Shown: positions 17,409 to 27,254, counted from the first letter of the stretch. The stretch: 64,000 bases of DNA from Ruegeria sp. 6PALISEP08 (GCF_001238295.1 NZ_LGXZ01000016.1:43261-107260); one strand, 5' to 3'. A program made the numbers and translations. The notes: generated from the sequence alone by a model not told the origin.

Positions 17409-19756
17409 ATCTTCGCCCCCCGCAATCGCAGCGCATTCAACACCACTGAAATCGATGAAGCACTCATAGCGAACGCCGCGAACATTGGGCTGATCAGGAT
17501 GCCGAAAAGCGGGAACAGAAGACCCGCCGCCACCGGAACGCCCGAGGCGTTGTAGATCAGGGCAAAGAATAGGTTTTGCCGGATATTGCGCATGGTAGCG
17601 CGGGCCAGCCTACGGGCGCGCACGATGCCATCAAGGCTTCCGTTGACCAGCGTGAAGCCTGCACTTTCGATCGCCACGTCGGCACCGGTCCCCATGGCGA
17701 TGCCCACATCGGACTGCGCTAACGCGGGTGCGTCGTTCACTCCGTCACCCGCCATGGCAACCTTGGCGCCTTTCTTCTGCAGTTCGCGAATTATGCGGGC
17801 CTTGTCCTCGGGTAGAACGTCGGCTCGAATCTCATCGATACCCAGACGTTCGGCCACCGCCTTTGCAGTGCGTTCGTTGTCACCAGTCGCCATGATGATT
17901 CGGAAACCCAGCTCGTGCAGCGCCTTGAGGGCGGCGGGTGTTGTTTCCTTGACCGGGTCGGCGACGCTGACCAACCCCGCCACTGAACCATCAAGCATCA
18001 CGAACATCACCGTTTCGCCGTCATCCCGACGCGCATTGGCCTTGACCGTTAGTTCGGTCGCCTCGAGTCCGAGATCGGTGACCAGTTTCAGGTTGCCGAG
18101 CGCGACGGGGCGGCCATCCACCGTGCCTTTCACGCCTTTACCAGTCACCGCCTCGAAGTCACTGGCGTCGGACAGGGCCACGCCACGTTCCTCGGCTCCT
18201 GTGACGATTGCCTCAGCTAACGGGTGCTCCGAGCCCTTCTCCAGCGTTGCGGCCAGCCGCAGCACCTCGACCTCGTCATGGCCAGGTTCGGGTAATACAG
18301 CCACAAGCTTTGGCTTGCCCATGGTCAGCGTGCCAGTTTTGTCGACGATCAAAGTATCGATCTTCTCGAACCGCTCCAGCGCTTCGGCATTTTTGATCAG
18401 CACTCCGGCCTGCGCCCCGCGCCCCGTGGCCGTCATGATCGACATCGGAGTGGCCAGGCCAAGCGCGCACGGGCAAGCTATGATCAGTACCGACACCGCT
18501 GCGATCAAGGCGTAGGAGAGCGCCGGAGCCGGTCCCCAAATTGCCCATGCAATAAAGGCCAGCGCAGCTATACTTATGACCGCCGGTACAAACCAGCCCG
18601 CCACTTTGTCAGCGTATTTCTGAATTGGTGCGCGCGAGCGTTGCGCGTTGGCCACCATTTCGACAATCTGGGACAGCATTGTGTCAGAGCCCACTCGGGT
18701 TGCTTCGATCACAAGGCTACCGGTGCCGTTAATTGTGGCCCCTGTGACCGGCTCGCCCTGTACCTTTTCAACCGGAACCGGCTCGCCGGAGATCATGCTT
18801 TCGTCAACAGATGAGCGCCCTTCGAGTACAATGCCATCTACTGGCACCTTGTCGCCGGGGCGTACGCGAAGGCGGTCTCCTACCTGTACTTCTTCAAGCG
18901 GGATTTCCTCTTCGCTGCTGTCAGGGCGGATAATGCGGGCGGTCTTTGCGGCCATGTCCAGCAAAGCGCGGATCGCCTTACCGGTGCCTTCGCGGGCCCG
19001 CAGTTCCATCACCTGCCCGAGCAGAACAAGTGTAACGATAACTGCGGCCGCTTCGAAATAGACCCCAACATGGCCTTCTGAATCTCGAAAACCGTCCGGA
19101 AATATGTGGGGCATCAATACGGCAACAAGGCTGAACAGCCACGCGGCCGAAACCCCCATGGCAATCAACGAGAACATGTTTAGATTCATGGTGCGAAACG
19201 AATTCCACCCTCGTTCCAGAAATGGCCAACCGCACCAAAGAACGACCGGAGTGCCCAGTATCAGTTCAATCCATAGGGTTGTTCGCTCACCAAAAATCTC
19301 TCGCACACCAGAGAGCCCAACGTAGGGGCCCATCGTGAAAACCAAAAGCGGCAGCGTCAGAACCGCACCTACCCATAGGCGCCGGGTGAAATCCACCAGT
19401 TCCGGGTTCGGCCCCTCGTCCACCATCGCCGCGCTTTCCAGCTCCAACCCCATGCCGCAGAGTGGGCAGGACCCAGGATGGGTTTGCCGCACCTGCGGAT
19501 GCATCGGGCAGGTATATACGGGTCCGTCATAGCCTGTCGGAACGATGTCATATTCACCGTTGTCGTCCGTCGCGCCATGATGCGCGGAATGATGGTGATG
19601 CGCATGCGCATCCACCTCGCCCTCGGGCACAAGGTGCATCCCGCATTTGGGACAGTCGCCGGGCCCAGATTGACGCACGTCAGAATGCATGGGGCAGACG
19701 TAAGCGACCTCGGTCGGACCGTTCGCGTGGATTTTGATGTCGTGGTCTTCTGTCAT
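17405..19756 (-). CDS. copA: Copper-exporting P1B-1 ATPase with N-terminal HMBD repeats
   Basis: A 783-residue pump. Instead of HMA domains it has two heavy-metal-binding-domain motifs of the YxCPMH...CPxCGM type (about 19-45 and 81-107) joined by a His-rich linker. Then come eight helices with the CPC metal site in [12 protein letters not shown], the phosphorylation site DKTGTLTMG, the HP motif GSEHPLAEA and the last-helix [15 protein letters not shown], which marks Cu(I) transport. It exports copper to the periplasm. It overlaps the APC permease gene. A second CopA with HMA domains is at 33646-36156. Confidence 0.95.
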   Translation of the reverse strand: MTEDHDIKIHANGPTEVAYVCPMHSDVRQSGPGDCPKCGMHLVPEGEVDAHAHHHHSAHHGATDDNGEYDIVPTGYDGPVYTCPMHPQVRQTHPGSCPLCGMGLELESAAMVDEGPNPELVDFTRRLWVGAVLTLPLLVFTMGPYVGLSGVREIFGERTTLWIELILGTPVVLWCGWPFLERGWNSFRTMNLNMFSLIAMGVSAAWLFSLVAVLMPHIFPDGFRDSEGHVGVYFEAAAVIVTLVLLGQVMELRAREGTGKAIRALLDMAAKTARIIRPDSSEEEIPLEEVQVGDRLRVRPGDKVPVDGIVLEGRSSVDESMISGEPVPVEKVQGEPVTGATINGTGSLVIEATRVGSDTMLSQIVEMVANAQRSRAPIQKYADKVAGWFVPAVISIAALAFIAWAIWGPAPALSYALIAAVSVLIIACPCALGLATPMSIMTATGRGAQAGVLIKNAEALERFEKIDTLIVDKTGTLTMGKPKLVAVLPEPGHDEVEVLRLAATLEKGSEHPLAEAIVTGAEERGVALSDASDFEAVTGKGVKGTVDGRPVALGNLKLVTDLGLEATELTVKANARRDDGETVMFVMLDGSVAGLVSVADPVKETTPAALKALHELGFRIIMATGDNERTAKAVAERLGIDEIRADVLPEDKARIIRELQKKGAKVAMAGDGVNDAPALAQSDVGIAMGTGADVAIESAGFTLVNGSLDGIVRARRLARATMRNIRQNLFFALIYNASGVPVAAGLLFPLFGILISPMFAAFAMSASSISVVLNALRLRGAKI

Positions 19757-19822
19757 GTTCTGCTCCCTGGTTTGAGCGTCGTTTTTGAGCCGTTGATTTA
19801 CTCAATGGCCCGGCACAGTCCT

Positions 19823-20872
19823 TCAGGGCAGAACAACCATCTGGTGGCCCTCACCCAGAATCGGCACTTCGGAAATAGCCGCCAGGCTGACCTGATCGAC
19901 GATCCAGACCTTCGGCTCGGTCCGGCTCGATACCATCACCTTGCCCGAATTCGGTATTGTCGCCAGGTGGTAAGGCGACGGTGACAGGTTGGTTGCGCGC
20001 TGTTTGCCCGTCGCGAGATCGATCGACAACAGTCGGTCGGTGCCCTTGGCGGCCACGAACAGAACGCCTTCGCGGTCGGACAGGCCGATCCCGTGCAGCT
20101 CGCCCCCAATGTCATAGGTGTCGGTGACGGAACCGCCGGCAAGATCCACGCGGAAGGCCTTGCCGCCATCGCTGTCGGCGACGAAGGCGGCGCTGCCCGC
20201 GGCGTTCAGCACCAGATGCTCGGGGCTTTCGCCAACGGGGATGTTGCGTGCGACAAAGCCCTTGGCGACATCCACTTCGCTGAGCGTGCCATTGCCGGTG
20301 TTGGTGACATAGACCCTGCCACCGTCAGGCGCGAAAACCGCATAGTTGGGCATTGGCCCGGTGGCGACGAAACCACGGAAACTGAGCGTTTCGAGGTCGA
20401 TGATCGAAATACCGTCACCGCCCGGATGAGTCCCCACGGCAAACCGCCCGTCGGGCGACACCGCAGTGTGATGCACCGCGCCCGGAACTTCAATCTGGCG
20501 GACGACCCCGCGTGTTTCCGCATCAAGGATCGTCAGCAGGCTCCGCCCCTTGTCGTCGGGCAGCACCGTGGCATCGCGCTTGGCATGGTGCGCGGCGTGG
20601 TCATCTTCGGACATACCTTCGGGTTTCGCCGGGGTCGTGGCCTCGGTTTCGGCATAGCTGCCCGCGACCAGGTATTTCACGCCGGGCGCACCGGCCAGCC
20701 CGTGGACCGCCACGAGCCGCGGCAGCCGCTCGACAGTCGTGCCGGTTTCGGAGTCGATCACCAGAACCGAGTCCGCGCTGCCTTCGGGAATGAACACGGT
20801 TGCCGCCAGCGTGAGCGAAGGCGCAGTCAAAGCTGCGACGGACATGCCTGCGGCCAGATTGAACAGGGTCAT
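19823..20872 (-). CDS. YncE-like beta-propeller protein (exported)
   Basis: A 349-residue protein with a signal peptide (to about residue 23) and repeated propeller blades (VLVIDSETGTTV, ISIIDLETL, VYVTNTGNGTLSEVDV and so on), like the YVTN/YncE seven-blade family. A His-rich insert (EDDHAAHHAKRD, about 90-101) interrupts the second blade and could bind metal. Exact function unknown; it may act in periplasmic metal handling. Its ATG overlaps the stop of the 39-aa gene. Confidence 0.82.
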   Translation of the reverse strand: MTLFNLAAGMSVAALTAPSLTLAATVFIPEGSADSVLVIDSETGTTVERLPRLVAVHGLAGAPGVKYLVAGSYAETEATTPAKPEGMSEDDHAAHHAKRDATVLPDDKGRSLLTILDAETRGVVRQIEVPGAVHHTAVSPDGRFAVGTHPGGDGISIIDLETLSFRGFVATGPMPNYAVFAPDGGRVYVTNTGNGTLSEVDVAKGFVARNIPVGESPEHLVLNAAGSAAFVADSDGGKAFRVDLAGGSVTDTYDIGGELHGIGLSDREGVLFVAAKGTDRLLSIDLATGKQRATNLSPSPYHLATIPNSGKVMVSSRTEPKVWIVDQVSLAAISEVPILGEGHQMVVLP

Positions 20873-20988
20873 TTAGGTTTCCTTTCGTCAACTGAAACGC
20901 GCGCATTGGCGGGCACGTGCAGAAAAATCCGGTAGATGACGGCCATCAGGAAGGGCGTCAAAAGCAGGGTCAGAGCGATGGCCTTCAT
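20869..20988 (-). CDS. Small membrane peptide, 39 aa
   Basis: One hydrophobic helix (residues 2-22: KAIALTLLLTPFLMAVIYR) and a polar tail. Its TGA overlaps the next ATG (ATGA), and AAAGGA precedes its own start, so it is a credible gene although short. Family not recognised. Confidence 0.65.
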   Translation of the reverse strand: MKAIALTLLLTPFLMAVIYRIFLHVPANARVSVDERKPK

Positions 20989-21004
20989 GGCTTTGTCCTT
21001 TCAA

Positions 21005-21364
21005 TCAGTTGAGTTTTGTGCGAGCCGCAAAGACATTGAACAGTCCGCCGAACAGCAACGCGGCGTACCAGCCGTAGAGAAACGCCCATAACAGTCCCAA
21101 CAGGAATGAGGGCAGGCTGAGCCAAGTCATTCCGGGCATCAGGCCGATCCAAGCCCGGTACATGGCAAAACTTGGAAAGATCAGGTCAAAGGCCACGCAC
21201 AGCAGGTAGGTTGCGGCCAGAAACATGCTGAGCGCCCAGCCAAGGGTTGTCACCGGAACACCGGGATGATGTTCTTGTGTCCCCATCACACAGGGGCCAC
21301 AGGTCAGGCGCAACAGTGCGAATAGCACCACGCCCGTGACGAAAAAGTACAGAATGGTAAGCAT
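21005..21364 (-). CDS. DUF5676-type membrane protein
   Basis: A 119-residue protein with three hydrophobic segments. The part WALSMFLAATYLLCVAFDL...MYRAWIGLMPGMTWL...FLLGLLWAFLYGWYAALLFG matches the two-helix DUF5676 pattern, here preceded by an extra helix with CGPC (about residues 20-23). DUF5676 proteins are frequent in copper clusters; function unknown. The ATG at 21364 starts the first helix; a longer form from 21436 lacks support. Confidence 0.75.
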   Translation of the reverse strand: MLTILYFFVTGVVLFALLRLTCGPCVMGTQEHHPGVPVTTLGWALSMFLAATYLLCVAFDLIFPSFAMYRAWIGLMPGMTWLSLPSFLLGLLWAFLYGWYAALLFGGLFNVFAARTKLN

Positions 21365-21448
21365 GGTAAGTGTCCTGAACTGAGTTGGGCCGCAATCAAC
21401 GGCTTGGGCAAGACCCCGGAGCGATTCCGGAGCCATTGCCGGTCACGT

Positions 21449-21817
21449 TCAGGACAGGTTTGGCGGATGTGGTAGTGGTGCGACCGGCAGGCTTGCGCGT
21501 GGCCGGAACCGTTCTGGCGCCACGGGCGTAGCAATACGCATCGAGAGCAATTCAGGTGCCGCCATAACTGCCATCGCATAGCAGCCCGGGTGCACTGAGC
21601 AGTCTAATTCTTCTGATGGATGAGACGCGGGATACCCACCGCTGTCATCGATCACAAGCTCGGCCTGGGTGGCGGCCTTCGCGATGTCATGCCCGGCATG
21701 GGACGGCACAACAGAGATCAGCATCGAAACCACCAACGCACAGATCAACAGGACCTGCAGCCGACCCATGGCTCGGGCCGTCCGTGTCGCAGTTGATATC
21801 CATTGTGCGCGGATCAC
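21449..21817 (-). CDS. Exported Cys/His small protein, group with 32702 and 40647 genes
   Basis: A 122-residue protein with a membrane-signal segment (about 19-41, ending SHAGHD), then HPSEELDCSVHPGCYAMAV and a proline-rich end PLPHPPNLS. Two similarly built proteins lie in the Cus and cytochrome operons: signal peptide, a short Cys-x4/5-Cys cluster and a C-terminal PP-x-hydrophobic tail. They may be divergent members of one copper-associated secreted family (inference). The start is GTG at 21817, overlapping the TVP38 stop by GTGA. Confidence 0.6.
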   Translation of the reverse strand: MIRAQWISTATRTARAMGRLQVLLICALVVSMLISVVPSHAGHDIAKAATQAELVIDDSGGYPASHPSEELDCSVHPGCYAMAVMAAPELLSMRIATPVAPERFRPRASLPVAPLPHPPNLS

Positions 21818-22536
21818 TTAGGGTTTCCTCCATTCTCCAACAGTTTAGGGCCGCTTGGACCGGTCGCATTGATCTGGCTCAACTCGTGGTCTGAAGAGCC
21901 AACAGGCATCTTGCGTTTCCAAGCCAACCAGATAAGTGGCGCCCCCGTCAACAGCCCAAGCCCGATAACCGCAAGGCTGGTGCCGCCTGTCGCGGTTTCG
22001 GTAATCTGGCTGCCCAGATGGGCCAAAACGAAACTGGCCGGCAAGAGTCCAGCCAAGGTGGCCAGTGCGAACCGCCAAAATTGAAGTCGGGTCAGACCAG
22101 CGGCATAGCTGACCATGTCGAAAGAAACGAAAGGCATCAGGCGGCTGGTGAACACTGTCAACATCAGGGCATTCTGCGATCCAAGCAACCCCATGTCCAA
22201 CTTGTCGCCGAACCACCGGCGCAGCGCGTCGCGCCCCAACCAACGGGCTATCAGGAACGCCAGCAGCGCCCCCAACTCCGCCCCGATAGCAACCAATGCG
22301 GTTCCCAGCCCATGCCCATATGCCACCCCGGCAGCGACAGCGATCGGAGCGCTGGGGATTGGGCTGGCAACCACTGCGGCTGTCATGAAGCCGATGATGA
22401 CAACGGGTCCGAACGGGCCGGCCCAATCCACCCACGCAGTAATGACTTCGCGCGATAGTCCTGCGTCCAACGCGCCAGACAGCCACAACCAGATGGTGGC
22501 GATCAGCAACGCGGTCAAAACCGCGATGAAAACCAA
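21814..22536 (-). CDS. TVP38/TMEM64 (DedA-like) membrane protein
   Basis: A 240-residue protein with about six helices and the conserved SNARE-assoc/VTT core: PIPSAPIAVAAGVAYG, GALLAFLIARWLGRDALRRW and FTSRLMPFVSFDMVSYAAGLT. Family members are thought to affect lipid or proton movement; they often lie beside metal pumps such as mercuric reductase or copper ATPases. Its last codon overlaps the downstream GTG start. Confidence 0.88.
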   Translation of the reverse strand: MVFIAVLTALLIATIWLWLSGALDAGLSREVITAWVDWAGPFGPVVIIGFMTAAVVASPIPSAPIAVAAGVAYGHGLGTALVAIGAELGALLAFLIARWLGRDALRRWFGDKLDMGLLGSQNALMLTVFTSRLMPFVSFDMVSYAAGLTRLQFWRFALATLAGLLPASFVLAHLGSQITETATGGTSLAVIGLGLLTGAPLIWLAWKRKMPVGSSDHELSQINATGPSGPKLLENGGNPK

Positions 22537-22622
22537 ACGGCTATTGCTGTGCAGGCCTTCCAGCTTTCGTTCCTCCTATGACATAGCCCTCCACCCCTAT
22601 ATGGGAGTGACGGATTCCGAGG

Positions 22623-22730
22623 TCACTTAGCGATGTATTTGACCAGTGCCACGATCGCCAGAACGATCAACACTGCAATCAGCAACATCCAAATCATGCC
22701 AAACCCCATTCCAGCGCCATACCCCATCAT
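22623..22730 (-). CDS. Small membrane peptide, 35 aa
   Basis: Residues 1-11 are MMGYGAGMGFG, followed by a single helix (IWMLLIAVLIVLAIVALV) and a basic end. GAGGAAC lies upstream of the ATG. Met/Gly-rich starts with one helix are common in small proteins of copper operons. Confidence 0.65.
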   Translation of the reverse strand: MMGYGAGMGFGMIWMLLIAVLIVLAIVALVKYIAK

Positions 22731-22788
22731 CGCTTTGTTCCTCAGTGGTTTGTGGCCGAGTGCGATGACCCGGCTACACGGTTGCGTT

Positions 22789-23331
22789 TCAGTTGTTGGT
22801 TTCAGAAGGCTTTGTCACAGGCTTCGAGGACTTCATGCCGTGTTTCGGCGACATCGTCTTCGCGCCTTTCTCGATTTCCCCTGTGGTCACCGCGCCATCG
22901 CCATTGGCATCCAGATGCTGAAATCGGTCCACCATGGTTTCGCGGATCATTCCGGAATGCAGCGCTTCGAACTCATCAATCGACAGGTTGCCATCTCCAT
23001 TGACGTCATGCGCCTGCATCCGGGCCTTCAGACCTACGGCGATCTCAGATTCGCTCACGCGACCGTCCTCGTCCATGTCCAGAACCGCCAGCCAGTTGCC
23101 GCCCATCATACCCTTGCCATGCATACCACCCATCATCTGGCCATGCATTTTCATCATCATTTGCATCATGCCTGCGTGATCGCCCATTATGCCGCCGGGC
23201 GCACCCTGCATCATGCCGCCCTGATGGCCCTGCATCTGCGCGCTGCTGCCATGCTGACCGGCGGCAAGCGCGGGCAGCGCCATCAAAGTCGCGGCAATGG
23301 CTCCAGCGGCCAGCGTGAAGGTACGTTTCAT
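22789..23331 (-). CDS. EF-hand protein with Met/His-rich segment (periplasmic)
   Basis: A 180-residue exported protein (signal to about residue 23). Residues about 25-80 are rich in Met, His and Gly (HGQMMGGMHGKGMMGG), a typical Cu(I)-binding composition. Three EF-hand loops follow: DMDEDGRVSESE, DVNGDGNLSIDE and DANGDGAVTTGE. It probably buffers copper and may sense calcium. It is the first gene of the long minus-strand operon and is divergent from the two-component system, with repeated TTTGTATC boxes between. Confidence 0.85.
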   Translation of the reverse strand: MKRTFTLAAGAIAATLMALPALAAGQHGSSAQMQGHQGGMMQGAPGGIMGDHAGMMQMMMKMHGQMMGGMHGKGMMGGNWLAVLDMDEDGRVSESEIAVGLKARMQAHDVNGDGNLSIDEFEALHSGMIRETMVDRFQHLDANGDGAVTTGEIEKGAKTMSPKHGMKSSKPVTKPSETNN

Positions 23332-23413
23332 GACTTTCACCTCTCGGGTTTTTGTTTCTACACAAAGCATATGGCCGCCCTCGGTCGCGCCACCACCCCC
23401 CTGCTCAACCCGG

Positions 23414-23480
23414 TTTGTATCGTTGTGTCGCAGCCCGCCCAACTGATACAAAGGGATACAAAAAAGCCGGGATTTGTACC
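23414..23480. promoter_or_regulatory. Repeated TTTGTATC/GATACAAA boxes, probable response-regulator operator
   Basis: Between the divergent EF-hand and response-regulator genes lie TTTGTATC (23414-23421), GATACAAA (23445-23452), GATACAAA (23455-23462, exactly one helical turn on) and TTTGTACC (23473-23480). Direct repeats 10 bp apart are typical of OmpR-family binding sites. The site probably controls both the copper operon and the regulator itself. Confidence 0.6.
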
Positions 23481-23503
23481 GCGCTGGGACTTATGATTGC
23501 GCC

Positions 23504-24229
23504 ATGACTGAAGCACCACATATCTTGATTGTCGACGACCACCGCGAAATCCGTGATGCCGTCAGCCGCTATCTGGAAAAGAACGGGTTGCGCGCCAGTT
23601 CCGCGCGCGATGCCACCGAAATGGACGCGCGACTGGCGGCCGGTCGGTTCGACCTTATCGTGCTCGACATCATGATGCCGGGCGAAGACGGATTGTCGGT
23701 CTGCCGCCGCCTGTCCGCGGCGGGTGGCCCGCCGATCCTGATGCTGACAGCCCTTAGCGAGGACACCGACCGTATCGTGGGTTTAGAGATTGGCGCCGAC
23801 GACTACCTGCCCAAACCATTCAACCCACGTGAATTGCTGGCCCGGATCAAGGCGATCCTGCGGCGTTCCGAAACCACCGTCCCCCCGGCTGGCAATCTGA
23901 GCGGCAAACGGATCGCCTTTGGAAGCTGGGTTCTGGATGCCGACAGTCGCACCTTGATATCCGCTGAAGGGGCCGAAGAAAGTCTGACCACCGCCGATGT
24001 CCGGCTGCTGGCCGTATTCCTGCAGCGGCCCCGCAAACTCCTGTCGCGAGACGAACTGCTGGATTTGACCGCCGGCCGCAGCCCGCACTTGTTCGACCGT
24101 ACGATCGACAACCAGGTCAGCCGCTTGCGTCGCAAGATCGAAGCTGACCCAACGCGGCCGAAGCTCATCACCACGATAAGAGGTGGCGGTTATTGCCTGT
24201 CGACCGACGTGAGCGAGCTTACGGGATGA
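23504..24229 (+). CDS. OmpR-family response regulator
   Basis: A 241-residue protein: receiver domain (about 5-118) with the acidic pair in VDDHRE, the phospho-acceptor Asp in IVLDIMMPGEDG and the Lys in PKPFNPREL, then a C-terminal winged helix. It overlaps the kinase gene by ATGA. The position opposite the copper operon suggests a CopR/CusR-like role (inference). The ATG at 23504 begins MTEAPHILIVDD; the upstream in-frame codons cover the operator. Confidence 0.92.
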   Translation: MTEAPHILIVDDHREIRDAVSRYLEKNGLRASSARDATEMDARLAAGRFDLIVLDIMMPGEDGLSVCRRLSAAGGPPILMLTALSEDTDRIVGLEIGADDYLPKPFNPRELLARIKAILRRSETTVPPAGNLSGKRIAFGSWVLDADSRTLISAEGAEESLTTADVRLLAVFLQRPRKLLSRDELLDLTAGRSPHLFDRTIDNQVSRLRRKIEADPTRPKLITTIRGGGYCLSTDVSELTG

Positions 24230-25623
24230 AAGCCTTTGCCCAAAGTCTGCGCGGTCAGCTTATCCTTTTGATCATCGCCGCGCTGGCTGCCGCGCAACTG
24301 GTCAGCCTGTGGCTGTTCGTCGACGAACGCTCAATGGCAGTGCACATGGCCCTTGGCCTGGAAACCGCCGGACGCGCCGCAAACATCGCGCGGCTGATTG
24401 AAGAAGCTCCACCCGAGATGCACGACGCGATCCTGCGGGCGGCAAGTTCTCCACTGGTGCGTTTCAGCCTTACAGATACGCCCGCAGTCGATCACACCGG
24501 ACATAGCGCTGGTGGGACGGTCGAAAACACAATCCGCAGAATTCTGCCAGGCTATGAAAACCGTCCCATCCGGGTAGAGTTGCATGAGTTCTCTCCCGAT
24601 ATGCTGCCGGTTGAAGGTGTTCCGTCTACAATGGCTGAAATGCACATGGCAATGATGCGTGATCACGTTTCCGCAATTGAAATGCAGCTGTCGATCGCTC
24701 TGACGACCGATCAATGGCTCAACGTGGATACCCGGTTCCATAACCCTCCTCTGCAATGGCCTTTGCAGTCCTTCGTCAGCTTCGGTTTCACTGCAACTTT
24801 AATTCTTGGAGCAGCCATTTGGTTTCTACTGACACGGCTGACCGGCCCGTTGCGCCGCCTGTCACTGGCTGCAGACCAGTTTGGTCGCGGTGAAGACGTC
24901 CAGGAACTGACGGTTTCTGGTCCGACCGAGGTGCGAGATTTGACGCAGGCGTTCAACCATATGCGTGATAGGCTGACTCGCTATGTTGCCGATCGGACCA
25001 GACTATTGGGGGCGCTGGGTCACGATTTGCGGTCGCCACTGACGGGATTGCGGGTTCGCGCCGAACTGGTGGAGGAAGAGGAGACCCGTGACCATCTGAT
25101 CGAGACCATCGAGGAAATGCAGGAGATGGTGGACTCCACCCTGTCATTTGCCAAGGGCGTGGCCACGCGCGAACCTTCCAGTACCGTCCCAATTGGTGAA
25201 TTCGTAACCAAAACGACCGAAGACATTGTGCAAGCCGGTGACACGGTTGAAGTATCGGTCGCAGACAATCCGGCCGTCACGCTTCGGCCGATGCTGATGA
25301 AGCGAGCTCTGCGCAATATCATTGAAAACGCCTGCCGGTATGGTGCCCGGGCCAACGTCTCGGTCATGCAAGAGGGGAATGAGGCAAAAATATTGATCCA
25401 GGATCAGGGGCCCGGCATCCCCGAGCATATGCTCGATGCGGTATTCGACCCATTCGTGCGGCTTGAAACATCCCGCTCGCGAGAGACTGGCGGAACCGGC
25501 TTGGGGCTGTCGATCGCACGTACGATCATCCAGTCGCACGGTGGCACGATAGAATTGCTAAACGGGGAAACTGGCGGCTTGTGCGCTAAGGTGGTTCTGC
25601 CAGTTTTTGAGGGCCAAACGTAA
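24226..25623 (+). CDS. Sensor histidine kinase
   Basis: A 465-residue protein with helix 1 (about 12-30), a periplasmic sensor domain of about 160 residues rich in Met and His (EMHMAMMRDHVSAIEMQL), helix 2, a HAMP domain, HisKA with GHDLRSPLTGLR, and HATPase with NIIENACRYG, DQGPGIP and GTGLGLS. The Met/His content of the sensor fits copper sensing. It phosphorylates the response regulator encoded just upstream. Confidence 0.92.
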   Translation: MKAFAQSLRGQLILLIIAALAAAQLVSLWLFVDERSMAVHMALGLETAGRAANIARLIEEAPPEMHDAILRAASSPLVRFSLTDTPAVDHTGHSAGGTVENTIRRILPGYENRPIRVELHEFSPDMLPVEGVPSTMAEMHMAMMRDHVSAIEMQLSIALTTDQWLNVDTRFHNPPLQWPLQSFVSFGFTATLILGAAIWFLLTRLTGPLRRLSLAADQFGRGEDVQELTVSGPTEVRDLTQAFNHMRDRLTRYVADRTRLLGALGHDLRSPLTGLRVRAELVEEEETRDHLIETIEEMQEMVDSTLSFAKGVATREPSSTVPIGEFVTKTTEDIVQAGDTVEVSVADNPAVTLRPMLMKRALRNIIENACRYGARANVSVMQEGNEAKILIQDQGPGIPEHMLDAVFDPFVRLETSRSRETGGTGLGLSIARTIIQSHGGTIELLNGETGGLCAKVVLPVFEGQT

Positions 25624-25696
25624 CTTGTGAACACAATCGGCACGTTCCGAAAGCTTATTGGATGCGCACCGCTTTGGGCCAGTTTCAGGTGTGGGC

Positions 25697-26317
25697 TCAA
25701 ACGCAGCGGCGGAGAACACTGAACTGGAAAGACTGACTTTCCCCCCACGGGGTTTGGTGCAGGTGATGGCGATGCGCGACGAGTTCAAAGTGTTCCTCGA
25801 AAAGCATGGCGATATCGCTCGGACTATAACGGGCGACCGGGAGACCACTGCAAGTCTCCGGCCCATCAAGTGCAAACGTAGCAATGATTACATGGCCTCC
25901 AATTTTTACCCCTCTCTTCACGCTTTCCAGATAGGCCGCGCGTTGCGATGTATCCACGAGAAAGTGAAAAACCGCCCTATCATGCCAGACGTCATATCTG
26001 CGATCGGGGACCCAAGAAGTTATATCTGCGGAAATCCAAGTGACTGTTTCAGCGGCGCGCCCCAACCTTTCCCGGGCCGTGTCCAACGCGACCTGCGATA
26101 GATCGAGAACTGTCACGTCATGGAGCCCCTTCGCAAGCAACGCTCCAGCAAGACGAGATGTACCTCCGCCAATGTCGATGACGGATGAAGGCTTAGACAC
26201 TCTTATCAACTCGATGAGTTCAAGCGATATCTCTGGATCATCCTCGTGCCAACTCAATTGGGTGTCAAACTTCTCGCAATAGACATCGTCCCAGTGCTCT
26301 CTTGTGTTAGCCGTCAT
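25697..26317 (-). CDS. Class I SAM-dependent methyltransferase
   Basis: A 206-residue cytosolic protein with motif I VIDIGGGTSRLAGALL, motif II VTVLDLSQVAL and the DITSW...YDVWHDRAVFHFL region. This branch starts with TREHWDDVYCEKFDTQLSWHE. The substrate is unknown; thiol or metalloid substrates are possible given the neighbours. It is convergent with the kinase gene. The ATG at 26317 begins this signature. Confidence 0.85.
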   Translation of the reverse strand: MTANTREHWDDVYCEKFDTQLSWHEDDPEISLELIELIRVSKPSSVIDIGGGTSRLAGALLAKGLHDVTVLDLSQVALDTARERLGRAAETVTWISADITSWVPDRRYDVWHDRAVFHFLVDTSQRAAYLESVKRGVKIGGHVIIATFALDGPETCSGLPVARYSPSDIAMLFEEHFELVAHRHHLHQTPWGESQSFQFSVLRRCV

Positions 26318-26883
26318 GTCGTATCGTTTTCCCAAATCGTCGCCCTGGAGATATCCTCATTTTGACCGCTCCGCGCTGCGTTTTCGACTGGAGCAAAAAC
26401 CAACAAGGCAACGCTTCAGACAATTCGATGCTGGTTCGTTGAATGGCCGCATGAAGTCATCTCGGCGACATTGTAGTACACACATTCCAATAGTGAAATG
26501 TTTTAGGTGGGATTTGCTTGTCGGTCAGATTTCCACTGGGCTGCGCAAGCAGCTCCAGAATTTAGCGCAAGTTTAACTGCAGTGGCGCGGGGCGGAGATA
26601 CCGAAGCGTTGGCAGTTTGTGTACTGCTTGCCTGGATTGCTCTGTTCCTTCAGAATAGCCGGAAGATTTTCTGAGCTTTGGAGCTTCAATCAGTCAACGA
26701 ATTGCTTATAGCGCCTTTAACCGACAATGGACTGATAACTTATGAGCAGAGCCACAGATCGTTAAAATACGATTTGGTTCTTGAGTGGCTCCTACTCCAT
26801 TTCTCTTAGTTCATAGAATTTCCTACGGTCCTTGAAACGGCGAACAATCACATCATTGGTGAATAGCTGCCGCATCAACAGAC
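26318..26883. other. Intergenic region without a convincing gene
   Basis: About 565 bases between the methyltransferase start and the CusF stop. I see no frame with a good start and known motif. A 27-codon frame just after cusF on the minus strand (26792-26875) lacks a ribosome binding site. Confidence 0.5.
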
Positions 26884-27225
26884 TCAGTTTTTCATGATTG
26901 CGCCGATCGCATACATACCACCATCGCTTTTGACCAACATCAGTGTGACTTCGTCACCGGCGCTAATCTCACCCATCATCTGGGCATTCTCAAGAAGCTG
27001 CAAATCCATCGTCATCGCGGGCCACCCGATCTCGGGGATCGGATCATGGCTGACGTTGGCGGTTTCGTCGCCAATTGAGTTCACCAAAGCTTTTGCGTGA
27101 ACCGCCCCTTCCATCTGTTCGGACGACATGGACATGTTGGAATGGTCCATGTCGTGGTTCGTTTGCGCGAAGCTGGTTGTCGTAGACACGGCCAAAAGGG
27201 CCACAATAGCAGTCAAAGTTCTCAT
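26884..27225 (-). CDS. cusF: CusF-like periplasmic copper/silver chaperone
   Basis: A 113-residue protein with a signal peptide (to about residue 20), a Met/His-rich stretch (HDMDHSNMSMSSEQM) and a CusF OB-fold. The ligand pattern H-x7-W-x2-M-x-M (in HDPIPEIGWPAMTM) is exactly that of E. coli CusF, where His, Trp and two Met bind Cu(I) or Ag(I). It delivers metal to the CusBA pump. It is the last gene of the cus operon, 29 bases after cusA, with AGGAGC before the ATG. Confidence 0.93.
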   Translation of the reverse strand: MRTLTAIVALLAVSTTTSFAQTNHDMDHSNMSMSSEQMEGAVHAKALVNSIGDETANVSHDPIPEIGWPAMTMDLQLLENAQMMGEISAGDEVTLMLVKSDGGMYAIGAIMKN

Positions 27226-27254
27226 CAGATGCTCCTGTTTCAAGGTTGTGGGTA

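Noticed and set aside
26792..26875. A 27-codon minus-strand frame right after cusF
   Set aside because: No ribosome binding site, no recognisable motif, and too short to support.
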